Assembly (NCBI RefSeq): GCF_004363305.1
Contig: NZ_SNZA01000006.1
Coordinates: 1 to 64,000 of the forward strand
Length of the DNA: 64,000 nt
Direction of reading: 5' to 3'
Source of the DNA: Marinomonas communis
GTDB lineage: Bacteria; Pseudomonadota; Gammaproteobacteria; Pseudomonadales; Marinomonadaceae
Shown: positions 9,610 to 18,484 of the stretch, piece after piece
Layout: every line of letters begins with the position of its first letter
Numbering within the stretch: the stretch's first letter is position 1
Made by a program: the position numbers and the translations under genes
Notes under the pieces: generated by a model
What the model saw: only the letters and a program-made list of their open reading frames with translations
What the model was told of the DNA's origin: nothing
Database searches by the model: none

Positions 9610-11067
9610 TTAGTGCGCTTTATTTAACAAGTATTGTGTTAGTAGGCCCACCGGACGACCACTCGCACCTTTTGCAGCACCACCAGTCCATGCCGTACCT
9701 GCAATGTCTAAATGCGCCCAAGGGTAACTTTCCGTAAAGCGAGACAAGAAACATGCTGCCGTTACCGAGCCCGCCTCAGGACCGCCAATGTTGCCTATAT
9801 CCGCAAAGTTACTATCTAACTGCTGCTGGTACTCTTCATCTAGTGGCATTTGCCATAGTTTATCGGCAGCATCTTTACCCGCTGCTTTTAAGGCATCCGC
9901 TACTTCTTGTTTGTTGGCATACATACCCGTGTTCACACTACCAAGCGCCACAATACATGCACCGGTTAGGGTTGCGATATCCACAACAGATTGAGGCTTA
10001 AAGCGCTCAATGTACGTTAGCGCATCACATAACACCAAACGGCCTTCAGCATCTGTGTTTAATACTTCAACCGTCTTACCTGACATAGTTTTCACAATGT
10101 CGCCTGGTTTCGTTGCACGACCACTTGGCATGTTCTCAGCCGCAGCAATAACAGCCGTGAAGTTCAATGCAGGCTTAAGCTCACAGATAGCCTTCATCGT
10201 ACCAAACACACTTGCCGCACCGCACATGTCGTACTTCATTTCATCCATTTTCGCGCCTGGCTTCAATGAAATACCACCTGTATCAAAGGTAATACCTTTG
10301 CCTAGCAATACATGCGGCGCTTCGTCTTCTTTACCTCCACGGTAATGCATGACGATTAGGTAACTTGGCTGATCGCTACCTCGACCGACAGACAATAGAC
10401 AGTGCATGCCCAGCTCGTCCATTTTGGTTTCGTCTAACAATTCGATCTCGATGTCGTAGTCTTCACCTAACTGCTGAGCTTTTGAAGCAAGGTAAGCTGG
10501 CGTACAAACGTTGCCTGGTAAATTACCTAGCTGACGCGTGAAAGCAGAACCCGCAGCCGTCGCTACACCTACTTTAAGTGCATCTTCATTGGCGCCTTCG
10601 ATTAGCAACGCTTCAACTTTATTAACTTTCTCAGCATCAGATTGCTTGAAGCCTAAGAACTCATAAAACGCTTCGTTTAACCATTGAGCTAGAAGCGTTA
10701 CTACATTGTCAGCATTGCGCTCTTTCACAGTCAGAGCACTTGCTGCAACCGCAACGGTCGCATACGGTAGCGACTTAATTTGACTACCAACCGCTGCTGC
10801 CACTTTTTTAACATTCATGTCAGACAGTGCATCTTTACCCGTTCCAACCAATAATAACGATGGTTGACCTTCTACAACACTTGGCAACAGAAGTGTTTGA
10901 GCAACTGAACCTTTGAAAACGCTTTGTTCGCGTAGCGCGGTAATTTGACCATTAACTTTTTCATCCGCTTGAGCCGTTGCTGCTGGCAGTGCACCTTCAC
11001 TTGGAACAAAAACCACAAGCAGGTCAGCTTGCACATCAGCAACATTGTTGAACAATTCTGTTTTCAT
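9610..11067 (-). CDS. pepA: Leucyl aminopeptidase (M17 family)
   Basis: A 485-residue manganese/zinc aminopeptidase that removes N-terminal residues from peptides; in E. coli PepA also binds DNA at carAB and cer sites. The M17 signature NTDAEGRLVL is present, along with the metal-binding segment KGITFDTGGISLKPG and the C-terminal AGTAWTGG. The start at 11067 gives the usual MKTELF N-terminus with GGATGG a few bases upstream; in-frame ATGs lie at 11076 and 11085. It is divergent from lptFG, the order found in Pseudomonas and other gammaproteobacteria. Confidence 0.95.
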   Translation of the reverse strand: MKTELFNNVADVQADLLVVFVPSEGALPAATAQADEKVNGQITALREQSVFKGSVAQTLLLPSVVEGQPSLLLVGTGKDALSDMNVKKVAAAVGSQIKSLPYATVAVAASALTVKERNADNVVTLLAQWLNEAFYEFLGFKQSDAEKVNKVEALLIEGANEDALKVGVATAAGSAFTRQLGNLPGNVCTPAYLASKAQQLGEDYDIEIELLDETKMDELGMHCLLSVGRGSDQPSYLIVMHYRGGKEDEAPHVLLGKGITFDTGGISLKPGAKMDEMKYDMCGAASVFGTMKAICELKPALNFTAVIAAAENMPSGRATKPGDIVKTMSGKTVEVLNTDAEGRLVLCDALTYIERFKPQSVVDIATLTGACIVALGSVNTGMYANKQEVADALKAAGKDAADKLWQMPLDEEYQQQLDSNFADIGNIGGPEAGSVTAACFLSRFTESYPWAHLDIAGTAWTGGAAKGASGRPVGLLTQYLLNKAH

Positions 11068-11195
11068 ATTTCCCATCCAATTCAATAATCTTTCTAAAAT
11101 ACTGGCTACCTACGGCAACTATCGAGATAATACTGGCCGTTTAATTTTTAGTAGCGATCACCTGAAGTCACGCTAGAACTCCAGTAGAGGTTCCT

Positions 11196-12311
11196 TTGAA
11201 ACTATTCAGATACTTGGCTAAAGAAGTGTTGGTGTCAACCGCAGCAGTGACCCTCATCTTACTTCTTGTCATTTTAAGTGGACGCATATTTAACTATTTA
11301 GGTCGCGTCGCCGAAGGCCGAATGAGCTTCGACTTCCTTTTCATCTTGCTGGGGCTACATGTCCCTAGCTTTATACAAGTCATTTTACCCTTAGCCTTTT
11401 TCCTGTCGCTATTATTAGCATATGGACGTTTATACATTGAGAATGAAATGTCCATTTTGTTTGCCAGCGGCATCAGCAAAATCAAATTAGCAGGATACAC
11501 GCTAGGAATCGCATTTTTTATTACAATGCTATCCGCCGCGATCAACTTTTGGATCTCTCCTGCGTTTGAGTATAAGGCTCAAGAAATCACTCAAGAACAA
11601 GACAAGCTCACAGCATTCGATTTTCTGCAAGCAGGCAAATTTGAAGGACGTGGGCAAAAAGCCACCTATGTTGAGCAGTTCACCGCGAACGAAGGCTGGA
11701 TGGAGAACCTTTTCATCTCTGATATTTCAACCAACGCCAATCAACAGACACCAACGCAGACACTTGCTCGTTATGGTGAGTTAGTCCGCTTTCCTGAACA
11801 CGACGGCCTGCAATACCTAGTGCTAAAACAAGGCGTACGCTATGAAGGGAAACCTGGCACTGGCAATTATCGTGTTACGACCTTTGATACCTATGCAATT
11901 CGTATCGAAGACTCGCCTTCTGGAGAAATCACCGACGAGAAAGCACAACCCACTTTAGCGCTACTAAACTCTAACGATCCAAAACTGATCGCCGAACTTC
12001 ACTGGCGCATTGGTCTCGTTGTGATCGTACCAATCTTGGCAATCATTGGCTTATCGCTGAGCCAAGTAAACCCGCGACAGGGACGATTCTTTAAAATGCT
12101 TCCCGCCATCATCTTGCTGATCACCTATTTAGGCCTACTTATTTGGGGACGCACAGCATTGGAGAAACAAATTATCCCACTACAATATGGCATGTGGTGG
12201 GTACACGGGATATTTGGCTTGATCGCGCTTTATACCTTTATGATGTTTAACCAGGTATTTGCTCGCAAAGCTGCCAAATTGCCTACTACAAACGGAGGGT
12301 CTAATGCGTAA
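11196..12311 (+). CDS. lptF: LPS export ABC permease LptF
   Basis: A 371-residue inner-membrane subunit of the LptB2FG transporter that extracts lipopolysaccharide from the inner membrane. It has the YjgP/YjgQ layout: transmembrane segments near residues 10-32, 52-75 and 100-122, a large periplasmic beta-jellyroll region (about 125-265), then three more segments. The start is TTG with AGAGG 5 bases upstream; no better ATG exists. Its stop overlaps the lptG start by 8 bases, so the two are translationally coupled. Confidence 0.95.
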   Translation: MKLFRYLAKEVLVSTAAVTLILLLVILSGRIFNYLGRVAEGRMSFDFLFILLGLHVPSFIQVILPLAFFLSLLLAYGRLYIENEMSILFASGISKIKLAGYTLGIAFFITMLSAAINFWISPAFEYKAQEITQEQDKLTAFDFLQAGKFEGRGQKATYVEQFTANEGWMENLFISDISTNANQQTPTQTLARYGELVRFPEHDGLQYLVLKQGVRYEGKPGTGNYRVTTFDTYAIRIEDSPSGEITDEKAQPTLALLNSNDPKLIAELHWRIGLVVIVPILAIIGLSLSQVNPRQGRFFKMLPAIILLITYLGLLIWGRTALEKQIIPLQYGMWWVHGIFGLIALYTFMMFNQVFARKAAKLPTTNGGSNA

Positions 12312-13365
12312 GTTAGATCGCTATGTTGGCCAGAGTGTTTTCCTAGCCGTTTGCTTGGTAGCGTTTGTATTGCTTGGATTAGATTTTGCAATCACATTCA
12401 TCGAAGAAGTCAAAAAGGTCAACGAGCAATACACGGCCGCAACACTCATACAGGTATTAGGACTCCAAATACCAGGCAAGCTCGCCGAGTATCTCCCCGT
12501 ATCATCGCTTATCGGGACACTTATTGGCTTGGGCGCATTGGCTTCGACCTCTGAAGTCACCGTCATGCGAGCGGCAGGCATTCCACTTTGGCGCATTGGC
12601 TATTCAGCCTGCAAACCCGTTCTAGCCCTTGCCATTGTCGGATTACTGGTTGCTGAATACGTTTCCCCTATCGCTGAACAAAAAGCCAACCTAGTGGACA
12701 AACTGCAGGTCGGTGTTAATAACGATTTCGCCATTACTGGTGGCAGCTGGTTAAAAGCAAACGGCGATTACGTCTACATTGATGCAGCAGATCGAGATGG
12801 CAATCTTTACAACATCACGATTTATGACCGAGAGAACGATCAGCTACAAGCTATTAGAACAGCCAAACGTGCCACCCAAGAAACGGACAACCTTTGGACG
12901 TTACACGATATTTCCAGCTCAACGTTTACGGAAAGTCAGGTTGTCATCAGCCATGATAAGACACTTGAGTGGCAGTCATCGCTTAAAGCGGATTTCTTGT
13001 ACTTATCCACTCAAAAGCCCGACAGCCTCTCCTTATCACAGCTTTATCAATACTCCAGCTTTTTGAAGGAACAGGGGTTAAATGCAGGAGAATATGAGCT
13101 GGCGTTCTGGAGTAAGGTATTCCGCCCACTGTCGTCTTTAGCATTAGTGATTGTGGCGATCTCCACTATTTTTGGACCACTACGTTCATCAACCATGGGT
13201 GGTAGAATTTTCTCAGGCGTTCTGATTGGCCTTGCTTTCCAGAATACACTTTACATCATGGGGCGACTCAGCCTAGTCAGCTCATTGCCGCCGCTTGTAG
13301 GCATCTCTCTGCCCATCCTGGTGTGCTTTGTAGTGGGGCTGTATTTACTTAAGCGCCGTCACTAA
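12304..13365 (+). CDS. lptG: LPS export ABC permease LptG
   Basis: A 353-residue partner of LptF with the same six-helix plus periplasmic-domain design (helices near 12-35, 55-80, 98-118, 268-288, 297-317, 328-350). It starts at ATG 12304 behind GGAGGG, within the end of lptF; the open frame extends 15 codons earlier but without need. The ATPase gene lptB is elsewhere, as usual. It is followed by a 12-bp stem. Confidence 0.95.
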   Translation: MRKLDRYVGQSVFLAVCLVAFVLLGLDFAITFIEEVKKVNEQYTAATLIQVLGLQIPGKLAEYLPVSSLIGTLIGLGALASTSEVTVMRAAGIPLWRIGYSACKPVLALAIVGLLVAEYVSPIAEQKANLVDKLQVGVNNDFAITGGSWLKANGDYVYIDAADRDGNLYNITIYDRENDQLQAIRTAKRATQETDNLWTLHDISSSTFTESQVVISHDKTLEWQSSLKADFLYLSTQKPDSLSLSQLYQYSSFLKEQGLNAGEYELAFWSKVFRPLSSLALVIVAISTIFGPLRSSTMGGRIFSGVLIGLAFQNTLYIMGRLSLVSSLPPLVGISLPILVCFVVGLYLLKRRH

Positions 13366-13384
13366 TACAGACAGATCAAAGATA

Positions 13385-13413
13385 ACAGCGAGATCTATGG
13401 CAGATCTCGCTGT
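13385..13413. terminator. Stem-loop ending lptFG, overlapping the RDD gene end
   Basis: ACAGCGAGATCT (13385-13396) pairs perfectly with 13402-13413 around a 5-base loop. It is between convergent genes and takes in the last codons of the RDD-protein gene. T-tracts on either side are short, so termination may be only partial. Confidence 0.65.
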
Positions 13414-13817
13414 TTGTGATCAATAAACTCCAAGTGCGTTTGCGAAAGCTTGTCGTGCCAAGTCTGATGATTCTTATCGATAAAGGCCCACAAAAAACCT
13501 AACCCGAAACACGCCCAAGACACCATCGCAAACACATAGCGCGCCGTTGCTTGACGCATGGTAATCGGCGCACCATTTTCTTGTACCACACGGAACTTCC
13601 AAACTTGCATACCCAACGTTTGACCAGGGTAACGCCAGAATTTCACAAAGAAGCCCCAAGCGATTAACAGCAACAACCAGAACAACCAGAAGCCTTCCAC
13701 AGCTTCACCGTTATTCGCCATCACAGCGACCCAGCCAACCACAAAATACAGGGCAATCAATAAAAGAGAGTCGTAAAAGGCTGCCGCCAAGCGACGCCAT
13801 AAGTGAACTTTGCGCAT
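13395..13817 (-). CDS. RDD family membrane protein
   Basis: A 140-residue protein with the RDD-family pattern: an arginine-rich start (RRLAAAFYDSLLL), three predicted transmembrane helices (about 15-33, 42-60, 92-112) and PGQTLGMQVWKFRVV. Function of this family is unsettled; some members act in ion exchange or as accessory membrane proteins. It is often found near lptFG in Pseudomonas relatives. It begins with ATG at 13817 and is convergent with lptG. Confidence 0.88.
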   Translation of the reverse strand: MRKVHLWRRLAAAFYDSLLLIALYFVVGWVAVMANNGEAVEGFWLFWLLLLIAWGFFVKFWRYPGQTLGMQVWKFRVVQENGAPITMRQATARYVFAMVSWACFGLGFLWAFIDKNHQTWHDKLSQTHLEFIDHKQRDLP

Positions 13818-13937
13818 TATGTCTCTTCACTCTTACATGCTAAACGATATAGCAAACTATAATGCAGAGTAATAATGCGCATTTGAAGCAGCTTTTGGAA
13901 AACCTTAGAAGAACACGATTAAGGTCAATAAATAGGC

Positions 13938-15104
13938 TTACGCTTGAATAAAACGCTTTATTCGTTCCAACGCTTGCTCAATACGCTCGCAATCGCAGGT
14001 GTAAGCAAAGCGCACATATTTGTGAGCATCTTTCATTCCAAAATCAGCACCGGGTGTTAATGCTACAAATTCCTTTTGCAACAAATCCAAACACCACTGC
14101 ATGGCATCGGACGTGATACTCGACACATCTACGTAGACATAAAAAGCCCCTTGCGGTGCCGAAGCAATAGGCAGACCTAATGACTGTAGCCCCTTTATCA
14201 AGGTTACTCGTCGCTTAGCTAGAGTTTGACGTCGCGCCTCACATTCCGCCAATACATCTGGCTGAAAAGCACGCAATGCAGCATGCTGCGCGACAGATGA
14301 AGCAGATATAAATAAGTTCTGCGCTAATTTAGTCGCTCCCTCAATCGCCCACTCAGGGACCACAACCCATCCTAAGCGCCAACCGGTCATAGCGAAGTAT
14401 TTTGAAAAGCTGTTCACCACAAAAATGTCGTCGCTAATGCTTAACGCCGTAAAATCTTCACCTTCAAAAACGAGCCCTTGATAGATTTCGTCTACCAACA
14501 GATGACCGCCCTGTTGCTTAACAATGTCCCAAGCTTTGGCTACATAGTCTTTAGATAACACCGACCCAGTCGGGTTCGCAGGCGATGCTAGCCATAACCC
14601 AGTGGTCTGCTCGCGCCATTGTGCAGCAAGGGAGTCTAAATCAATTTCAAAGTTATTTACGCTAGCACATTCAAGCATGCGCGCTTTCGCCCCAACTTGT
14701 AATAGGAAGTGGCGATTGCATGGATAACATGGGTCTGGCATCAATACTTCAGAACCGACTTCTGCCATCAATGAACTGAGTAATAACAGAGCCCCTGAGG
14801 CACCAGGCGTCACAATAACTCGCTCCGGCGCGACATCGACCTGATAGCGCTGTTGATAAAACTCACTGATCGCATGACGCAACTTTGGCAGCCCTGTCGC
14901 AGCGGTATAACCCGTTTTACCAGCACTAATGGCAGCTTTGCCCGCCTCATTAACAGCCTCTGGCGCTGAGAAGTCCGGCTCCCCTACTTCTAAATGAATC
15001 ACATCTTCACCAGCGGCCTGTAATTGTTTCGCCCGAGCCATTACCGCCATCACCTGAAATGGCGCGATTTGCTCGACGCGTTTTGCTAATCTCTGCATAC
15101 TCAT
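13938..15104 (-). CDS. PLP-dependent class I/II aminotransferase
   Basis: A 388-residue fold-type I aminotransferase of the aspartate-aminotransferase superfamily. The Schiff-base lysine is in NSFSKYFAMTGWRLGW, with NPTG (ASPANPTGS), the PLP-phosphate-binding turn and a C-terminal arginine in KYVRFAYTC. Substrate cannot be told from sequence. Its neighbour dksA is divergent; the same pair occurs in Pseudomonas (PA4722-PA4723, from memory). A second ATG lies 2 codons into the frame, and neither has a strong ribosome-binding site. Confidence 0.9.
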   Translation of the reverse strand: MSMQRLAKRVEQIAPFQVMAVMARAKQLQAAGEDVIHLEVGEPDFSAPEAVNEAGKAAISAGKTGYTAATGLPKLRHAISEFYQQRYQVDVAPERVIVTPGASGALLLLSSLMAEVGSEVLMPDPCYPCNRHFLLQVGAKARMLECASVNNFEIDLDSLAAQWREQTTGLWLASPANPTGSVLSKDYVAKAWDIVKQQGGHLLVDEIYQGLVFEGEDFTALSISDDIFVVNSFSKYFAMTGWRLGWVVVPEWAIEGATKLAQNLFISASSVAQHAALRAFQPDVLAECEARRQTLAKRRVTLIKGLQSLGLPIASAPQGAFYVYVDVSSITSDAMQWCLDLLQKEFVALTPGADFGMKDAHKYVRFAYTCDCERIEQALERIKRFIQA

Positions 15105-15266
15105 TCACTAATTTCGTTAAAAATGCTTGGAAAAGAATCGACTTTTTGCGCAAAAATTGTGGTTCTGCTGCAAATTATCTGATAACTTTCCGCCCGAAAA
15201 ATTAAACCACCTTAACTTAATGTAAACAGGTTACCACAAGGAACACCTGGGAAGTGAGGCAAGACT

Positions 15267-15701
15267 ATGCCAAGTAAAAACCCTGAATCATTGATGAAAG
15301 ACTTTACTCCTTACGTTGCGGCGGAAGGGGAAGAGTACATGAACGAAAATCAATTGGCGCATTTCAAAAGCATCCTTCTCAACTGGAAGCAAAACCTAAT
15401 GGAAGAGGTTGATCGTACGGTACACAACTTACAAGAAGAAGCTGTGAACTATGCCGACCCGAATGATCGTGCCAGTCAAGAAGAAGAATTCAGCCTAGAA
15501 CTTCGTGCTCGTGACCGTGAACGTAAATTGGTTAAAAAAATCAACCAAACCATCGAACGTATCAACGATGACGACTACGGTTTCTGCGATGAATGTGGCA
15601 TTGAAATCGGTATCCGCCGCCTAGAAGCACGCCCAACAGCGACGATGTGTATCGACTGCAAAACACTAGCAGAGATTAAAGAGAAGCAAATCGGCAACTA
15701 A
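15267..15701 (+). CDS. dksA: RNA polymerase-binding transcription factor DksA
   Basis: A 144-residue DksA that enters the RNA polymerase secondary channel and, with ppGpp, tunes rRNA and amino-acid promoters. The coiled-coil tip motif DxxDxA is intact (D64, D67, A69), and the zinc finger ligands are C107, C110, C128 and C131. This is therefore the canonical zinc form rather than DksA2. GAGG precedes the ATG. gluQ begins 3 bases after its stop, a conserved operon. Confidence 0.97.
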   Translation: MPSKNPESLMKDFTPYVAAEGEEYMNENQLAHFKSILLNWKQNLMEEVDRTVHNLQEEAVNYADPNDRASQEEEFSLELRARDRERKLVKKINQTIERINDDDYGFCDECGIEIGIRRLEARPTATMCIDCKTLAEIKEKQIGN

Positions 15702-15704
15702 GAC

Positions 15705-16586
15705 ATGCCTAATGCTTATCGAGGCCGGTTCGCTCCTTCGCCAACCGGTCCGCTTCATTTCGGCTCATTACTGAGCGCCGTTGCGAGTTATCTCGATGCT
15801 CGCCAGCAACAAGGCACGTGGTTAATTCGCATTGAAGACGTTGACGGCTCACGCTGCTCAACCGACAACCAACACGCCATCATTAAAACCCTACACAGTT
15901 ACGAGCTTTTCTCAGACGAAGGCATTCTAATTCAGTCTGATCGTTACGACTTATATCAGCACTATTTAGAAATGCTGATAGCAAGGGATTTAGTGTATCC
16001 CTGCCAATGTACACGAGCCTCACTTAAACGCACTCAAGGACTGCACCCCAAACGCTGCGACAGCGATGCTCTGCAACCTCATTCTTGGCGTGCTCAATGT
16101 GATATTGGGATATTTGAGTTCACAGACCCCATTCAAGGGCCGCAACACTTCGACGTCAGCCAACCACTAAACCACCCCGTATTAAAGCGTAAGGATGATT
16201 ATTTCTCCTACCAACTGGCTGTGGTAGTGGATGATCACGTACAAAACATCAGTGATATTGTTCGTGGTGCAGACTTATTAGAAACCACCGGACAGCAGCT
16301 TTGGCTGTATCAACAATTTGGCTGGCAATCACCCAGACTTTGCCATCTACCATTAATCATCAATGAGAACGGCGATAAGATCAGCAAACAAAATCACGCC
16401 AAAGCGATACCCAATGCCGAGCCAAAAGTGCTGAGCAGTGTGCTGCATTATTTAGGTTTCAAAGATATTCCAAGCGACTACTCTATTGCTCAACTACTGG
16501 TTTGGGCGACCGAGCGCTGGTCACGTCAACAATTAACCCAAGCCAACCTTTCTTTGTCAGAAAACGATCAAGTTCTAATACGCTAA
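15705..16586 (+). CDS. gluQ: Glutamyl-Q tRNA(Asp) synthetase
   Basis: A 293-residue truncated GluRS paralogue that attaches glutamate to queuosine-34 of tRNA-Asp. The class I signature is HFGS (residues 18-21), and the KMSKS-like loop is KISKQ. Zinc-site cysteines C100, C102 and C118 match the E. coli pattern. It lacks the anticodon-binding domain of full GluRS, as expected for the family. It is co-transcribed with dksA. Confidence 0.95.
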   Translation: MPNAYRGRFAPSPTGPLHFGSLLSAVASYLDARQQQGTWLIRIEDVDGSRCSTDNQHAIIKTLHSYELFSDEGILIQSDRYDLYQHYLEMLIARDLVYPCQCTRASLKRTQGLHPKRCDSDALQPHSWRAQCDIGIFEFTDPIQGPQHFDVSQPLNHPVLKRKDDYFSYQLAVVVDDHVQNISDIVRGADLLETTGQQLWLYQQFGWQSPRLCHLPLIINENGDKISKQNHAKAIPNAEPKVLSSVLHYLGFKDIPSDYSIAQLLVWATERWSRQQLTQANLSLSENDQVLIR

Positions 16587-16650
16587 TCGATACTCGCGCT
16601 ACCATCCATTCTGGGTATAATCGTTACATCAAGTTACAAGGGGTGACACG

Positions 16651-18066
16651 ATGTATCATGTAATGGTGATTTGTAGCGAATATTCACCGCTAAAAGAAGT
16701 CGATCGCTGGTTAAGCAGAAACGGTTTTCACGTCAACATTAGCCAATCAATTGAGCAGGCTAGTAAATACTACGAATTAGAGGACTTTGAACTTCTTCTA
16801 GTCGATGCCGATGCTTTGACGGATGACGCACTGGAGATCATTCAACCTTATACATTCATCGTATTTGACCAACGCCCCAGTTTGAATGCAGCAGTAGAGT
16901 ACATGGCAAAAGGGGCTCACTACTTTATTCCGCTACCAACCGACCCAGATACGGTTCTTGCACAAGTTATCGAGGCCCTTGAAAAGCCCAAATCAAACAA
17001 TGCGACAGTTAGCAAAACAGTAGAGCCAGAGATCAGCCTATTTGGCAACCAAGTGACTGAGCCCAAAACACCACCATTAGGCACTCCTGAAAGCGGCATT
17101 ATTGGCAATAGCCCAGCCATGCACACTCTATTCGATGAGCTTTTAAAAGTGGCCAAGACCGATGCCACCGTTCTCATTCACGGTGAATCCGGTACTGGTA
17201 AAGAGTTGGTCGCCAAATCCATTCACAATTTATCAAAACGCAAAGATCATGCGCTCATCAGTGTTAACTGTGCAGCTATCCCTGAAAATCTAATAGAGTC
17301 TGAGCTGTTCGGTCACGAGAAAGGTGCCTTTACCGGTGCAGTCTCCGCTCGTGATGGCCTCATCGTAGCCGCCGATCACGGCACACTTTTCCTTGATGAA
17401 ATCGGGGAGTTACCACTTGAAGCCCAAGCGCGCTTGCTTAGGGTATTGCAAGAGGGGGAAATTCGCAGAGTTGGTGCGGTCACCTCAACTAAAGTCAACA
17501 TCCGACTGGTCACTGCCACTCACAGAAATCTATTGCAAATGGTTCAGAATGGGATGTTTCGTGAAGACCTCTATTACCGGTTGTATGTGATGGAGCTCAG
17601 CGTGCCCCCGTTGCGCGAGCGCGGCGATGACATTCCCTTGATTGCTAAAACTCTTTTAGAGGAGGCTTGTAAAAAGCATGACAAGCCCATACCTCATTAC
17701 AATAAGGCTTTCGATGCGGCTATCCGTGAACACTCATGGCCAGGCAATGTACGAGAGCTAGAGAACGCTTTAGAACGAGCCGTTATTTTAAGCCCTGAAG
17801 GCAAGCTCGAAGCGCATAACTTAAAATTAAAACGCAATGAGCGTCATCAGGCCGCAACAAAAAGCACACATAATACGACCGCTCAAGCCACCCCCTCCCC
17901 TTTTGCAATTGAGGGCACCACGCTAGACGACTACTTCAAGCATTTTGTGTTGACGCACCAACATAAAATGACTGAAACCCAGCTTGCACAGTCGCTGGGC
18001 ATTTCTAGAAAAAGCCTTTGGGAAAGACGCCAAAAACTCGGCGTGCCCAGAAAAGTAACAGACTAA
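16651..18066 (+). CDS. CbrB-like sigma54 activator with degenerate receiver
   Basis: A 471-residue bacterial enhancer-binding protein. Residues 1-110 look like a receiver domain that has decayed: D52 may survive as phospho-acceptor, but the acidic pair is absent (C8-S9-E10) and the conserved lysine is replaced near P94-L95. The AAA+ domain is complete: Walker A 178-185 (GESGTGKE), GAFTGA 225-230 for sigma54 contact, Walker B LFLDE 246-250. A Fis-type helix-turn-helix ends the protein (441-471, SLGISRKSLWERRQKLG), very like CbrB. It lies between gluQ and pcnB, exactly where Pseudomonas has cbrAB, but no cbrA exists in the 64-base gap to gluQ. AGGGG precedes the ATG. CbrB identity rests on synteny and the C-terminus. 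Confidence 0.85.
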   Translation: MYHVMVICSEYSPLKEVDRWLSRNGFHVNISQSIEQASKYYELEDFELLLVDADALTDDALEIIQPYTFIVFDQRPSLNAAVEYMAKGAHYFIPLPTDPDTVLAQVIEALEKPKSNNATVSKTVEPEISLFGNQVTEPKTPPLGTPESGIIGNSPAMHTLFDELLKVAKTDATVLIHGESGTGKELVAKSIHNLSKRKDHALISVNCAAIPENLIESELFGHEKGAFTGAVSARDGLIVAADHGTLFLDEIGELPLEAQARLLRVLQEGEIRRVGAVTSTKVNIRLVTATHRNLLQMVQNGMFREDLYYRLYVMELSVPPLRERGDDIPLIAKTLLEEACKKHDKPIPHYNKAFDAAIREHSWPGNVRELENALERAVILSPEGKLEAHNLKLKRNERHQAATKSTHNTTAQATPSPFAIEGTTLDDYFKHFVLTHQHKMTETQLAQSLGISRKSLWERRQKLGVPRKVTD

Positions 18067-18082
18067 AAGTAACAAATGTTAC
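18055..18082. promoter_or_regulatory. GTAACA/TGTTAC half-site cluster, probable enhancer
   Basis: Three copies of one hexamer occur: GTAACA at 18055-18060 and 18069-18074, and inverted TGTTAC at 18077-18082. The last two form the palindrome AGTAACAAATGTTACT. They begin within the final codons of the sigma54 activator gene and lie 88-115 bases upstream of the sigma54 promoter, normal for an enhancer. TGTTAC/GTAACA repeats are, from memory, what CbrB recognises in front of Pseudomonas crcZ. Confidence 0.6.
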
Positions 18083-18169
18083 TAAAGCACCCAAAAAACA
18101 ATTACAAAATCGTAAAAAAAGTGCACAACATTTTCAAAAAACCCTTACTTTTCAGCACATTGAAAAAAT

Positions 18170-18184
18170 TGGCACAACTAATGC
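18170..18184 (+). promoter_or_regulatory. Sigma54 (-24/-12) promoter
   Basis: TGGCAC (18170-18175), five bases, then ATGC (18181-18184). The GG (18171-18172) and GC (18183-18184) dinucleotides are separated by exactly 10 bases, as sigma54 requires. Transcription should start about 18196, running into an RNA-like region without an open frame. Confidence 0.8.
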
Positions 18185-18195
18185 CTTATAACAGG

Positions 18196-18484
18196 CACAA
18201 CGATAACAAGATTGACGATAATAAAAATAAGTTGATCATTGTGTAACGTTCCTAAAACAAAAATAAAACAAAGGAACACCGCAGCCTCTTCAAATAAAAA
18301 TAAAAATTTGAGGCTGTGGATGGAAAAATCGCTTTGGATAATTGATTTTTTTAGATATGCCAGCCGTAAGGCGATGAAAACATTGCAAAAATAAAAATAA
18401 GACTTGAGTAGAACTGCAGAAGCAGCACCAACTTTGTTTTCGGAACTAGTATCTTCATGTATCCAAAGCGATTATTTTATTTTC
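18196..18484 (+). ncRNA. Putative CrcZ-like Hfq/Crc-sequestering small RNA
   Basis: The 540-base gap between the activator gene and pcnB has no open frame but four clusters of A-rich AAnAAnAA motifs: 18217-18231, 18254-18271, 18291-18306 and 18386-18401. Two clusters are loops of hairpins: GTTCCT/AGGAAC (18248-18253, 18272-18277), and CAGCCT..CAAAT/ATTTGAGGCTG (18282-18295, 18306-18316). A perfect 13-bp long-range pair (18327-18339 with 18461-18473), followed by ATTTTATTTTC, probably forms the 3' end. Position, sigma54 promoter and motif content all match Pseudomonas CrcZ, which titrates Hfq/Crc to lift catabolite repression. Length (about 290 nt) is shorter than CrcZ (about 407 nt). Ends are estimates. 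Confidence 0.72.
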
